Under the pieces are notes generated by a model. It ran no database searches and was not told where the DNA came from. It was given only the letters and a program-made list of their open reading frames with translations. Positions 8,275 to 16,235 of a stretch of 64,000 nucleotides of DNA are shown here, in pieces (the first letter of the stretch is position 1; the number at the start of each line of letters is the position of its first letter). Source of the DNA: Catellatospora methionotrophica (GTDB lineage: Bacteria; Actinomycetota; Actinomycetes; Mycobacteriales; Micromonosporaceae); assembly GCF_011297335.1 (NCBI RefSeq), contig NZ_JAAOTJ010000012.1, positions 150,302 through 214,301 of the forward strand. The letters are read 5' to 3'. The position numbers and the translations under genes were made by a program.

Positions 8275-9117
8275 TCACTTGAAGCGTACGAACTGGGAGA
8301 ACTGGCTGTTGGCCGTGCCCACCGAGACGGTGCGGTGGCTGTAGGCCGAGCCGCCGTTGTAGTTGTACTCGTCGACCTCGAAGGTGCCGTTGCTGTTCAC
8401 CCTCGTCACGAACGCGACGTGACCCCAGGTGCCGCCGAGGCGGACCGCGACGTCACCGGCCTTCGGGCTGCCGTACACCGGGATGCCCGCGCTGCGGGCG
8501 GCGGCGGCCCAGTTGTTCGCGTTGCCCCAGTGCACGCCGTCGTAGTAGTTGTGGAAGGCGATGCCGAGGCGGCTGCGCACGGCCCACGCGGCGAAGCTGG
8601 TGCACTGGCCCTTGTAGAAGTTCCACGGGTCGACGCCGGTCGTCGCACCCCGGTAGGGGTAGTCGTCCTTGGCGGGGTAGCTGCTGCCGCCACCGGTCGG
8701 GGCGGGCTGGTGCGAGGCGTTGTTGTTCTTCAGCGAGGCGTTCAGGTTGGCCTTCGCGCCCGACGCGATGTCCTGGCTCGTGCCGCCGAAGTCGCTGTTG
8801 AAGTAGACGCGGATCGTGGAGCCGGTGCGGTTCCAGGCCGACGCGGCATTGTTCTTGACGCATACGCCCTGGCCGTTGCCCGCGCTCTTGAACTCGAAGC
8901 ACGACGGCTGGGTGGCACCGTAGTCAGCCTGCGACGCGACGTGGTCGGAGATCGACCCGGCGTAGTCGCTGTTGTAGAAGTAGCAGAACTCGCCGCTGTC
9001 GCAGACACCGTCGCGCGACGCCGCCTGGGCCGGTGCCGCGGCGGTGCCGACGCCGACGATGGCCAGCGCGACGGATACGCCGATGGCGCGCAGCGCGCGT
9101 CCGACTCTCGTTGACAT
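8275..9117 (-). CDS. Secreted I36 inhibitor-like + CHAP domain protein
   Basis: A 280-residue exported protein. A Sec signal peptide (cleavage about AAPAQA-A, residue 32) is followed by a Cys-containing domain of peptidase-inhibitor family I36 type (two FYNSDY/YFNSDF repeats, about 35-125), a Gly/Ser/Pro linker, then a CHAP amidohydrolase domain (about 150-270). The CHAP nucleophile Cys172 (GQCTSFAAW) and His233 (WGHVAFV) are present, so it is probably an active peptidoglycan amidase or endopeptidase outside the cell. The I36-like part may aid wall binding or self-control. Single gene with its own terminator. Confidence 0.9.
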   Translation of the reverse strand: MSTRVGRALRAIGVSVALAIVGVGTAAAPAQAASRDGVCDSGEFCYFYNSDYAGSISDHVASQADYGATQPSCFEFKSAGNGQGVCVKNNAASAWNRTGSTIRVYFNSDFGGTSQDIASGAKANLNASLKNNNASHQPAPTGGGSSYPAKDDYPYRGATTGVDPWNFYKGQCTSFAAWAVRSRLGIAFHNYYDGVHWGNANNWAAAARSAGIPVYGSPKAGDVAVRLGGTWGHVAFVTRVNSNGTFEVDEYNYNGGSAYSHRTVSVGTANSQFSQFVRFK

Positions 9118-9325
9118 GGATTCCCCTCCCCGAGGATGGAGCTGAGGTGCACGGTGAGGCGAATCTACGGAGACGGATTACACATTGCATACAATCTGAC
9201 TACAGCCGCTTAACCTGCCAAAACGGATCACACCTGGCGTGCGTGCAGCCAATCATCGCCAGGCTCAGGTGGCAAGGCTGAACCACTCGGACGTGCCTGG
9301 TCAGCCTGTGGCCGCCTAGTTGGCG

Positions 9326-9562
9326 TCAATCGGCTTCGATCACGCCGAAGAGGCAGATCCAGCAGGTCGAACCATCGGACAGCTGCTGGACGCCGTGGCA
9401 CTGCGGGCAGACTATCCAGGCGGAGGCGGCATACCAGGACAGGCAAAACGGCAGGGCGCAGCCCCGGCGACCGCAGCTGATACAGACACCTGCGAAGTTC
9501 CATCGGGGCGGTTTTACCGGGGCAGTCGATGGGGGAGTGGCTAAGGCCATGTGCAGCTCCAC
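9326..9562 (-). CDS. Small Cys-rich putative zinc-ribbon protein
   Basis: Hypothetical 78-residue protein. Seven Cys include CISCGRRGC, CPQC and CWIC; the CxxC pairs suggest a zinc ribbon. No signal peptide. The GTG at 9562 lies 5 nt after a TACCGT -10-like box (complement of 9568-9573), so it may have its own leaderless promoter. It also follows the next small gene by 41 bp in the same direction, and both are divergent from the XRE regulator. Function unknown; the Cys spacing and composition make it more convincing than a chance frame. Confidence 0.6.
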   Translation of the reverse strand: MELHMALATPPSTAPVKPPRWNFAGVCISCGRRGCALPFCLSWYAASAWIVCPQCHGVQQLSDGSTCWICLFGVIEAD

Positions 9563-9603
9563 GGTTCACGGTATGGGCGAAAGCTTGCCGGTCGGAGTCG
9601 ACA

Positions 9604-9843
9604 TCAACGCTCCGCGACTCGGCGACGTCGTTTCTGCGCCTTGCCCAGGATCTGGCCTGGGTAGAGGAGTCGTACCTGGGCCGGGCCACCCTCAACCGGC
9701 ACGCTTACCAGCGGCAATCCGAACTGGGAGTCGCAGCCGACGATCGTTGCGAGCAGATCGGGGCTGAGGTCGATCCGCACGAGATCGCCGATCGTGACGC
9801 GGCTGCCGTCTGCGACGAACCATTGAGCCCTCGGGGTGTCCAT
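9604..9843 (-). CDS. Small hypothetical protein
   Basis: A 79-residue basic-tailed protein (MDTPRAQWFVADGSRVTIGDLVRIDLSP ... GQILGKAQKRRRRVAER) with alternating hydrophobic strands, as in a small beta-barrel. The ATG at 9843 overlaps an upstream stop as TGATG, a classic coupling arrangement. The same frame can also be read from GTG 9948, giving a 114-residue protein, but the extra N-terminus switches to an unlikely composition. I favour the ATG and read the upstream sequence as a separate, frameshifted gene. Function unknown. Confidence 0.55.
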   Translation of the reverse strand: MDTPRAQWFVADGSRVTIGDLVRIDLSPDLLATIVGCDSQFGLPLVSVPVEGGPAQVRLLYPGQILGKAQKRRRRVAER

Positions 9844-9948
9844 CAGTCCAGCGCTCGCAGGCCGCTGATGATTTGACGTAGCAGCTCGGTGTTGTGCGTT
9901 GCCCAACCGTAAAGCGGTGCGAATCGCGGAAAGCGGGTTGTCGAGCAC
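9843..9948 (-). pseudogene. Tiny gene with apparent internal frameshift
   Basis: From GTG 9948 (AGGGAG six bases upstream) the sequence reads VLDNPLSAIRTALRLGNAQH. One frame over, the following codons read NTELLRQIISGLRALD and stop at 9843-9845, overlapping the next ATG as TGATG. Joined, the two halves give a coherent helical peptide of about 36 residues; each frame alone degenerates at the joint near GCAACGCACAACACC. This suggests an indel, a sequencing error or a true frameshift site. Confidence 0.4.
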
Positions 9949-10063
9949 GGTGGGCTCCCTCGTGTCGGACGGGTCGGCGACGAGCAAGCCACCGAGGTGG
10001 CCCGCTCACTGATCGTCGGAGGTTGAGCCGACGATCGAACGCATCCAGAGCCTAGGGATTGAT

Positions 10064-10085
10064 CGATGTAGTACAAGCTACGTCG
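10064..10085. promoter_or_regulatory. Inverted repeat in divergent control region
   Basis: CGATGTAG (10064-10071) and CTACGTCG (10078-10085) form an inverted repeat with 7 of 8 matches around TACAAG. It lies in the 232-bp region between the leftward small genes and the XRE regulator, so it is a candidate binding site. The rest of that region carries no gene I can support. Confidence 0.35.
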
Positions 10086-10091
10086 CGTCAC

Positions 10092-10165
10092 CGGTTACAA
10101 CGTGTACCCATCGACGTATTCATCAGCGCCTGGGCATGCTGCATCATGGATACACCGCTGTATCC
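10092..10165. promoter_or_regulatory. Two related TACA/TGTA inverted repeats before the XRE gene
   Basis: GGATACA-CCGC-TGTATCC (10148-10165) is a perfect palindrome with 7-bp arms, ending 4 bp before the AGGAGG ribosome site of the XRE gene. A looser relative, GGTTACA-ACG-TGTACC, lies at 10092-10107. Both have GGnTACA/TGTAnCC half sites. The placement suits autoregulation by the XRE protein; this is inference. Confidence 0.45.
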
Positions 10166-10180
10166 CCTGAGGAGGTTGCC

Positions 10181-11392
10181 GTGTTGGAGCCGAGCATCGA
10201 CATCGGACGCCGCGTCGAAGTGCACCGGCGCGCGAAGGGGCTTTCCCGGGAAAAGCTGGCCGCCATGGCTGAGGTCTCACCGGCACTGGTCAAGGCCATC
10301 GAGACCGGCAAGCGCACGCTGACCCTGCGTACCGCGCAGCGCTTGGCACCGATCCTCGGCGTGCGTGACCTGTCCGACCTGTACGGCGATGCCGTGCAGT
10401 TGCCCATGGGCACCAGGGCCACCCACGAAGGCATGTACGACCTGCGACGGGTCCTCACCACCTGGCAGTTGCACGTCGAAGGCGAGCCGGTGTCGTCCGA
10501 GTATCTGCGGGGTGCCGTCGACATGGCGTGGTCGACCTGGCATCACTCGCGCCAGCAGCGGTCCGAGGTCGCGGTGCTGCTGCCGGGCATGATCGAGCAG
10601 GGTCAGCGAGCTGTCCGGCTGCTGGAGGGCGCCGAGCGCCGCAGGGCGAAGTCGATGCTTGCCCAGACCTATCACCTCGCCCAGGCGTACATGGCCTGGC
10701 ACGGCGAACGCGAACTGGTCTGGCTGACCGTGGAGAAAGGCATGACCACCGCCCTGGAGTCCGACGACCCGGTGACGATTGCCTTCGCGACCTGGTACAG
10801 CGCGCACCTGCTGCGGTCGGTCGGCCGGAGCGAGGAGGCACTGGAGCGGCTTGCCGACGCTCGTGCGCTCGTGACCGCAGCGGCCGGCGACAACCCGACC
10901 ACCGAACAGCTCGCGATGCTCGCCGACCTCTGGAACTGCTCGGCCCTGACCAGGGCACGTGACCACGACCAGAGCGCCTGGGCGGACTGGTCCAACGGCG
11001 AGCGCGCCGTCGCGGCACTGCCCGCCGGCTACGTCCACCCGTGGACGCGCGTCGGCACGGTGTTGTCGGAGGTGTACGCGGTGATGATCGCAACGGAACT
11101 CGGCGACGCCGAGGAGGCCCGGCGTCGCGCACAGAACTTGGACCCGGCGTCGATTCCGTCCGTCGACCGGCAGGCGCGGCACCTGATCGAACTCGCGCGG
11201 GGTGCGGACCTGGACGGGTCGAAGGAGGGGACCGTGCACCTGCTGTCCCGTGCGGCATCGGTGAGCGCCGAGACCGTGAAGTTCACTCCACCCGCCCGCG
11301 AGATGATCGACCGCCTGCTGCTGAGCGCGCCGTCGACCCTGCGGGCTGATGTGGAGTCACTTGCCAGGGCGACATCGGTGACGCGCGACTGA
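10181..11392 (+). CDS. XRE-family regulator with long helical C-terminus
   Basis: A 403-residue regulator. The N-terminal Cro/C1 helix-turn-helix (about 5-60) reads IGRRVEVHRRAKGLSREKLAAMAEVSPALVKAIETGKRTLTLRTAQRLA. The remaining ~330 residues are almost wholly helical with TPR-like pairs (AHLLRSVGRSEEALERLADARAL, ELGDAEEARRRAQNLD). This is the build of actinobacterial regulators that sense a peptide or small ligand. Start GTG 10181 is fixed by AGGAGG five bases before it. It is divergent from the small-gene cluster, which is its likely target along with itself. Confidence 0.88.
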   Translation: MLEPSIDIGRRVEVHRRAKGLSREKLAAMAEVSPALVKAIETGKRTLTLRTAQRLAPILGVRDLSDLYGDAVQLPMGTRATHEGMYDLRRVLTTWQLHVEGEPVSSEYLRGAVDMAWSTWHHSRQQRSEVAVLLPGMIEQGQRAVRLLEGAERRRAKSMLAQTYHLAQAYMAWHGERELVWLTVEKGMTTALESDDPVTIAFATWYSAHLLRSVGRSEEALERLADARALVTAAAGDNPTTEQLAMLADLWNCSALTRARDHDQSAWADWSNGERAVAALPAGYVHPWTRVGTVLSEVYAVMIATELGDAEEARRRAQNLDPASIPSVDRQARHLIELARGADLDGSKEGTVHLLSRAASVSAETVKFTPPAREMIDRLLLSAPSTLRADVESLARATSVTRD

Positions 11393-11428
11393 GGTCCGAG
11401 CGGTATACCCAGATCTCTTTATCGGGCA

Positions 11429-11484
11429 GTCAGGACCGGGCCCGCCACGTCGTCGATGACATGCTCGACGAGCCCGGCCCTGAC
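11429..11484. terminator. Long two-storey hairpin after the XRE gene
   Basis: GTCAGGACCGGGC (11429-11441) pairs with GCCCGGCCCTGAC (11472-11484) with one mismatch, enclosing a second perfect stem TCGTCGA/TCGACGA. It sits between the convergent XRE and rhamnogalacturonan lyase genes. Confidence 0.65.
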
Positions 11485-11494
11485 GGCCTGTCGA

Positions 11495-11519
11495 CGGCCT
11501 GATCCGAATGATCAGGCCG
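11495..11519 (-). terminator. Terminator after the rhamnogalacturonan lyase gene
   Basis: CGGCCTGATC (11495-11504) and GATCAGGCCG (11510-11519) form a perfect 10-bp stem with a 5-nt loop, 9 bp beyond the lyase stop in its direction of transcription. Confidence 0.75.
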
Positions 11520-11528
11520 GGATGGAGA

Positions 11529-13778
11529 TCATCTGAGGTAGATGTTCGGGGAGGGCGGGGTGCTCATGCCGTCGCCGAGGAAGAAGCTCGGGTGGGGCGG
11601 CTGGTTGTAGGCGGTGTTCTGCCAGGCGACGGCGACCCGGTACATCGGGTCGTGCATCAGGGTGTGGATGCGCCGGTCGGTGGTGCTGGTCGTGGCGTAG
11701 ATGCGCAGCGCCGTGTTGTCGCTGGTACGCCAGATCACCTCCTCGCGCCAGTCGCCGAACAGGTCCGCTGACAGCGCGGGAGTCGACTTGGTGCCGTTGT
11801 TCGAGGCGACGTTGCTGCCGGTGAGCAGGCGGGTGTCGCCGCTGGTGCCGTACTTGTCGATGTGCGTTCCGTCGAGCAGTTCCCGGACCGGGTCGCCGTC
11901 CCACCAGACCAGGAAGTTGATCGAGCCGGGTTCCCGGCCAAGCGACGCCCCGTTGGCGGTGTTGCGCAGGGTGGTGTCGCTGGCCGACCAGGCTTCCGCG
12001 CCAGGACTGCCGGCCCAGATGTCACCCGCGACGCCGCGGCCGTTGTCCGCGCCGGTCGCGGTGGACCACAACACCTGGCCGGTACGCGCGTCCGCGAGCC
12101 ACGAGCCCGGCTGGCTGGTCGACTCGCTGACCTTGAACACCTCCAGCCCGGCCCGGCTTGGGACGAAGTCCCCGACGTGCAGGGCGTCGCCGTGGCCACG
12201 GCCGGTGTTCCACAGCGGGGTGCCGTTGTCGTTGATGGTCATCGCGCCGAAGATGATCTCGTCGCGGCCGTCGGCGTCGACGTCGCCGATGGACAGCTGG
12301 TGGTTGCCCTGCCCGGCGTACGCACTGCCGGCGCTGTTGGAGTCGAACGTCCAGCGCCGGGTCAGCGAGCCGTTGCGGAAGTCCCATGCCACGATGACGG
12401 TACGGGTGTAGTAGCCGCGCGACATGATCAGTGACGGGCGGGTGCCGTCGAGGTAGGCCGTGCCCGCGAGGAAGCGGTCGACGCGGTTGCCGTAGTTGTC
12501 GCCCCACGCGGACACGGTGCCGCGCGCGGGCTCGTAGCCGACCGTGGACAGGGCCGCGCCGTTGAGGCCGTTGAACATGGTCAGGTACTCGGGGCCGGTC
12601 AGGATGTAGCCGCTGGAGTTGCGGTAGTCGGCGCTCGCGTTGCCGATGACGGTGCCGACGCCGTCGCGGGTCGCGTCGGCGGTCTTCATAGCCACTTCGG
12701 CGCGGCCGTCGCCGTCGTAGTCGTACACCTGGAACTGGGTGTAGTGGGCCCCGGCGCGGATGTTGCGGCCCAGGTCGATGCGCCACATGCGGCTGCCGTT
12801 GAGCCGGTAGGCGTCAACGTAGACGTTGCCGGTGACACCGGACTGGGAGTTGTCCTTGGCGTTGTCCGGGTCCCACTTGAGCACGATCTCGTACTGGCCG
12901 TCGCCGTCGAGGTCGCCGACAGAGGCGTCGTTGGCGGAGTAACCGCTGGCCGGAGCCGAGATCGGCACGTCGAGGTAGTTGCCGCCCGCGAAGCGCAGCG
13001 ACGATGCCGACGCGGCCTGCTCGGTGCCGTTGACCACGGCGCGCACCGTGTAGGACGCGTCGGCGGCGGCACCGCTGTCCAGGTAGTTCGTCGAGTTGGT
13101 GATCGGCGACGCGTTCACCTTGGTGCCGCCGCGATACACGTTGAAGCCGGTGCTGTAGGACTCGGTGCCCAGCAGCCGCCAGGAGACCAGGTTGGCGCTA
13201 CCGGACCGGACGCTGACCAGGCCCCTATTCAGGTCCTCCATCTGCTTGGCCCCGGACGGCGGCTGCCCGGACGGCGACGGGCTCGGCGAGGCGGGCGCGG
13301 ACGGTGACGCTGACGGCCGTGGGGACGCCGAGGCCGACGGTGCCGCCGAGGTCGGCGCGGGTGCGCCGGTGCAGGTGGTGCCGTTGAGCGCGAAGCTCGC
13401 CGGGGCCGGGTTCGACGAGTTGTTCCAGGACGCGTTGAAACCGAACGCGGTGCTGGCGTTGGTGGCGATCTGTGCGTTGTAGCCCGCGTCGGTGACGGAC
13501 ACGTTCGCGCCGGACTGGGTGAAGCTGCCGCCCCACAGCTGGGTGACGGCCTGCCCGGCGGTGTACGCCCAGGTCAGGGTCCAGCCGTTGACGGGGTCGC
13601 CGAGGTTGGTGATGGTGACGTTGGCGCCGAAGCCGCCGCCCCACTGATTGGTGACCGCGTAGTCGACGCGGCAGCCTGCGGCCGCCTGGGCGCTGACCGC
13701 GGTCACGACGCCGGCGGTCAGGACGGTGACGGTGGCGGCGGTGAGCACCGCGAGCCGTCGTCGGGTACGAGTGGGCAT
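11529..13778 (-). CDS. Secreted rhamnogalacturonan lyase, PL11, with CBM2
   Basis: A 749-residue exported enzyme predicted to cleave the rhamnogalacturonan I backbone of pectin by beta-elimination. Order: Arg-rich Sec signal peptide (1-33); family 2 carbohydrate-binding module (about 35-137, CRVDYAVTNQWGGGFGANVTITN to the terminal Cys, with the expected Trp residues); a Ser/Pro/Ala linker (about 140-178); then the PL11 catalytic region. The latter starts RGLVSVRSGSANLVSWRLLG and carries repeated Asp-rich calcium-type loops (GDLDGDGQYEIV, YDYDGDGRAEVA, GDVDADGRDEII) of an eight-bladed propeller. It is free-standing, with a terminator downstream and an inverted repeat in its leader. CBM2 suggests anchoring to cellulose in plant walls. 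Confidence 0.95.
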   Translation of the reverse strand: MPTRTRRRLAVLTAATVTVLTAGVVTAVSAQAAAGCRVDYAVTNQWGGGFGANVTITNLGDPVNGWTLTWAYTAGQAVTQLWGGSFTQSGANVSVTDAGYNAQIATNASTAFGFNASWNNSSNPAPASFALNGTTCTGAPAPTSAAPSASASPRPSASPSAPASPSPSPSGQPPSGAKQMEDLNRGLVSVRSGSANLVSWRLLGTESYSTGFNVYRGGTKVNASPITNSTNYLDSGAAADASYTVRAVVNGTEQAASASSLRFAGGNYLDVPISAPASGYSANDASVGDLDGDGQYEIVLKWDPDNAKDNSQSGVTGNVYVDAYRLNGSRMWRIDLGRNIRAGAHYTQFQVYDYDGDGRAEVAMKTADATRDGVGTVIGNASADYRNSSGYILTGPEYLTMFNGLNGAALSTVGYEPARGTVSAWGDNYGNRVDRFLAGTAYLDGTRPSLIMSRGYYTRTVIVAWDFRNGSLTRRWTFDSNSAGSAYAGQGNHQLSIGDVDADGRDEIIFGAMTINDNGTPLWNTGRGHGDALHVGDFVPSRAGLEVFKVSESTSQPGSWLADARTGQVLWSTATGADNGRGVAGDIWAGSPGAEAWSASDTTLRNTANGASLGREPGSINFLVWWDGDPVRELLDGTHIDKYGTSGDTRLLTGSNVASNNGTKSTPALSADLFGDWREEVIWRTSDNTALRIYATTSTTDRRIHTLMHDPMYRVAVAWQNTAYNQPPHPSFFLGDGMSTPPSPNIYLR

Positions 13779-13825
13779 GTGCCTCTCCGAGGATGGGTGC
13801 GTAGCCGGGTGGACCCGGCCTGGCT

Positions 13826-13848
13826 CGGATGCAAGCCCGGTGCATCCG
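13826..13848 (-). promoter_or_regulatory. Inverted repeat in the lyase 5' region
   Basis: CGGATGCA (13826-13833) and TGCATCCG (13841-13848) are perfect 8-bp inverted arms around 7 bp, 48 bp upstream of the lyase ATG. It could be a repressor site or a leader hairpin. I see no -10 box good enough to decide. Confidence 0.4.
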
Positions 13849-14041
13849 TTTCGCCCAATACGCGGTAGCGTGCCCTGCTCCCGACAGGGATGTTAGACCC
13901 GTCGATGGACGGCCACAAGGAGATCGGCATGCCACTGCTTCGGAAGCCCGGGAGGGTCAGATGCGCTGCCCCCCAATGATCTTCTCGACGGGCTAAAATC
14001 GTTGAGTCCTGTTTAGAGCGACCCACCACTCTCGGAGTGTT

Positions 14042-15385
14042 ATGGACCCGCTGTTCTCAACTCCGCGCGGCCTGATGCGCAAAGGTTCGATCACGATGGC
14101 GGCAGTCGCGCTGCTCGTCATATCCATGACCGTTTCGAATCCCATTGCAGCTGCGAGCGTAGGGAATTCATCGGTCCCAGAGGTGTCCGATCCGCAGGCG
14201 ACAGAAAACCTCGATGTAACGATGCTGGCAACGATGCGTCGGCAGGAGAAGTTGGAGCCTGCGCTTCAAGCCCTGGGCGATGCGCAGCTCGGCGATCTGC
14301 AGTCGGGCTTCGCCGGGTTCGCGTTCGAGGGCGAAGGCCTGACAGTCTACTGGAAAGGCGACCTCGCTCCGGCCATGGCAGGAGCGCTTGAGAGGGCCCG
14401 CGGGTTCGGTCCGGTAACGGTCAGAACGGCGGCCTTCTCTGAGGCCGAACTCAAAGGTGCCGCGAGAAAGATCGCAGCCGTAATGAAGGCTCGTGGCGCA
14501 ACTGACATCCAGTCGATCACTTTCAATCCAGATGGCAGCGGCCTCGAAGTGAGCCGTGAGCCCGCCGATCACGTTGCGGAGCTGGCGAACGCCAGGGCAG
14601 CCAAGGGCAAACCGGAATTGATTCGTGCTGAGCAGATTGTGGCCGAGGCGCGGATTTCTGTTCCGGTGCGATTGTCAACCGCGACTGACCGTATCGCGCT
14701 GATGGTCACCCGCGGCGACGATTTTGCAGCCTGGAATGGGGGAAGCCGTTGGGAGGCGTGGCGCGGATTGGACTTCCGCGGGGCCTGTACCACGGGGTTC
14801 GGCGTACATGCTGGTTCGCGCAGTTTCGTACTCAGCGCCGGACACTGCGCGAGTCCGCCAGACTACGCGTTCCAGGGTTACTCCAGCTACACCGGCACAA
14901 GCAAGTTCGAGAACATGGGCCCAGTTTTCGATGACGACTGGCGGTCGGATCTGCTGCTCATCGACGCACCGGGCTGGTACAAGATCTTTGATGGCTCGCC
15001 CACGACCAGCGTGACCAAGAAAGTCAACAGTTGGGGTTACTGGGCAAAGGACCAGCTGGTATGCCATTCTGGAATGATCAGTGGCACGATATGGGGGCTA
15101 AAGCAGGTAAAGTCCGGAAATTATAATGTCAGTTGCAGCAACCCTGACTCTGACGGCGACTGCAACTACGTAATCGAGGGTCTTATCGAGACCACACAGA
15201 TCGATGGAGCGACAGCGGTGCGTTCTGGTGACAGTGGGAGCCCGGTGTTCACCCTGGACGGCTCCGGGGTTCGCGCGAAGGGCATAGTCTCAGCTGGTAG
15301 CGGCACCAAGATGTATTTCCAAGACTGGGCGGACGTCATCCGCGTGTTCGGGGCATACCCCAATACCAGCAGCACTACGTCGTAA
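14042..15385 (+). CDS. Secreted trypsin-like (S1) serine protease
   Basis: A 447-residue secreted protease. A hydrophobic signal segment (about 17-38) is followed by a ~200-residue pro-region rich in helices, then a chymotrypsin-fold domain with the full triad: His268 in SAGHC, Asp303 in RSDLLLID, Ser398 in GDSGSPV. Two Cys pairs are likely (GHC with an upstream Cys; CHSG with SCSNPDSDGDC). Start ATG 14042 has GGAG upstream. The long pro-region recalls alpha-lytic-type proteases, where it guides folding (family knowledge). Base composition is visibly lower in GC than its neighbours, with codons such as TAT, AAT, ATA and GTA, suggesting transfer. Confidence 0.88.
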   Translation: MDPLFSTPRGLMRKGSITMAAVALLVISMTVSNPIAAASVGNSSVPEVSDPQATENLDVTMLATMRRQEKLEPALQALGDAQLGDLQSGFAGFAFEGEGLTVYWKGDLAPAMAGALERARGFGPVTVRTAAFSEAELKGAARKIAAVMKARGATDIQSITFNPDGSGLEVSREPADHVAELANARAAKGKPELIRAEQIVAEARISVPVRLSTATDRIALMVTRGDDFAAWNGGSRWEAWRGLDFRGACTTGFGVHAGSRSFVLSAGHCASPPDYAFQGYSSYTGTSKFENMGPVFDDDWRSDLLLIDAPGWYKIFDGSPTTSVTKKVNSWGYWAKDQLVCHSGMISGTIWGLKQVKSGNYNVSCSNPDSDGDCNYVIEGLIETTQIDGATAVRSGDSGSPVFTLDGSGVRAKGIVSAGSGTKMYFQDWADVIRVFGAYPNTSSTTS

Positions 15386-15470
15386 TGTCGTCCTCCGGTG
15401 GCGGCCGGCACTGCGTCGCCACCGGCTTGGTCACGCGTACTGCCGGTCCTTCGGTGGAGAGGTCGCCGCC

Positions 15471-16022
15471 ATGTTCCCGCTTCTACCGCCGATCTGGCGG
15501 CCGTCGCGAAGGTTTCGCCGACGGTCGGGCCTTCGCGCGCTGTGCTTGGCAACCGCTCTCGCAGCAACTGGATGTGCGCCGGACACTACTGCCACCGACT
15601 CAGGTGCGGAGCCGCCAATGGGAACGCCCGCACCGGCGATATGCCCGCAGACCTGGGACGACCTAACCCCGTCGGCGACCTCGCGCCGAGGCACGCTGGT
15701 GCCGGGCGGGGCCGCCGAGGCGCTGCTGTGCAGCTACCCGCCTGTGGGCAACCCGCCGCTGGCGCTGGGCGTCAGCCGCAGGATCACGGACAGAGCCAAC
15801 GAAGTGGGCGCGTATCTCAATGGGCTTGCGGCCGAGGCCCAGCCGGACACCGTCTGCTCGGCCTCCCAGAGCACCGCGCACATCATCGTCTTCGGTTACC
15901 AGGACCGTGCGCCGGTCATCCTGCATGCGCGCAACTGCGCCTGGGACCGGCAGGGCATCACCCGCTACGGTGCCGATCTCCGGAAAATCACCGCGTACTG
16001 GGGCGCTGCCTGGAACGAGTGA
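15471..16022 (+). CDS. Putative lipoprotein, unknown function
   Basis: A 183-residue exported lipoprotein. The long basic N-terminus (RRFRRRSGLR) precedes a hydrophobic segment ending in the lipobox LAATGC, so Cys35 would carry the lipid anchor. The mature part (about 148 residues) has an N-terminal Thr/Ala/Pro stretch and a globular domain with three Cys (ICPQTW, LLCSY, DTVCSAS) plus a late Cys in NCAW. Start ATG 15471 follows GGAGAGG. It lies 85 bp after the protease on the same strand, with no recognisable link. I do not recognise the family. Confidence 0.75.
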   Translation: MFPLLPPIWRPSRRFRRRSGLRALCLATALAATGCAPDTTATDSGAEPPMGTPAPAICPQTWDDLTPSATSRRGTLVPGGAAEALLCSYPPVGNPPLALGVSRRITDRANEVGAYLNGLAAEAQPDTVCSASQSTAHIIVFGYQDRAPVILHARNCAWDRQGITRYGADLRKITAYWGAAWNE

Positions 16023-16235
16023 CGCTATGAGATGCGGGCTGGCAGAAGTCGGTCTGCGCCGCAGCCACGGGTTCTCGGGCGGCACACTTCCGCAGTGGCA
16101 GGCGTGAGGAATGGCAATGTCTGCTGACAGCATGTGAGCGGGCACCTTCGTACCCGTACGCCGGGGCGGGGCAGCGGACCGACCGGGAGTGAGAGATCAT
16201 TCGTCGATGCGGCGCGACGACCGATAGGGCGGGCC

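Noticed and set aside
10092..10107. GGTTACAACGTGTACC as a full operator equal to the one at 10148
   Set aside because: The arms are unequal and the spacer is shorter, so I report it only as a looser relative.
13779..13900. Riboswitch in the lyase leader
   Set aside because: The inverted repeat and G-rich stretch did not match any riboswitch consensus I could recall (c-di-AMP, c-di-GMP and cobalamin types considered).
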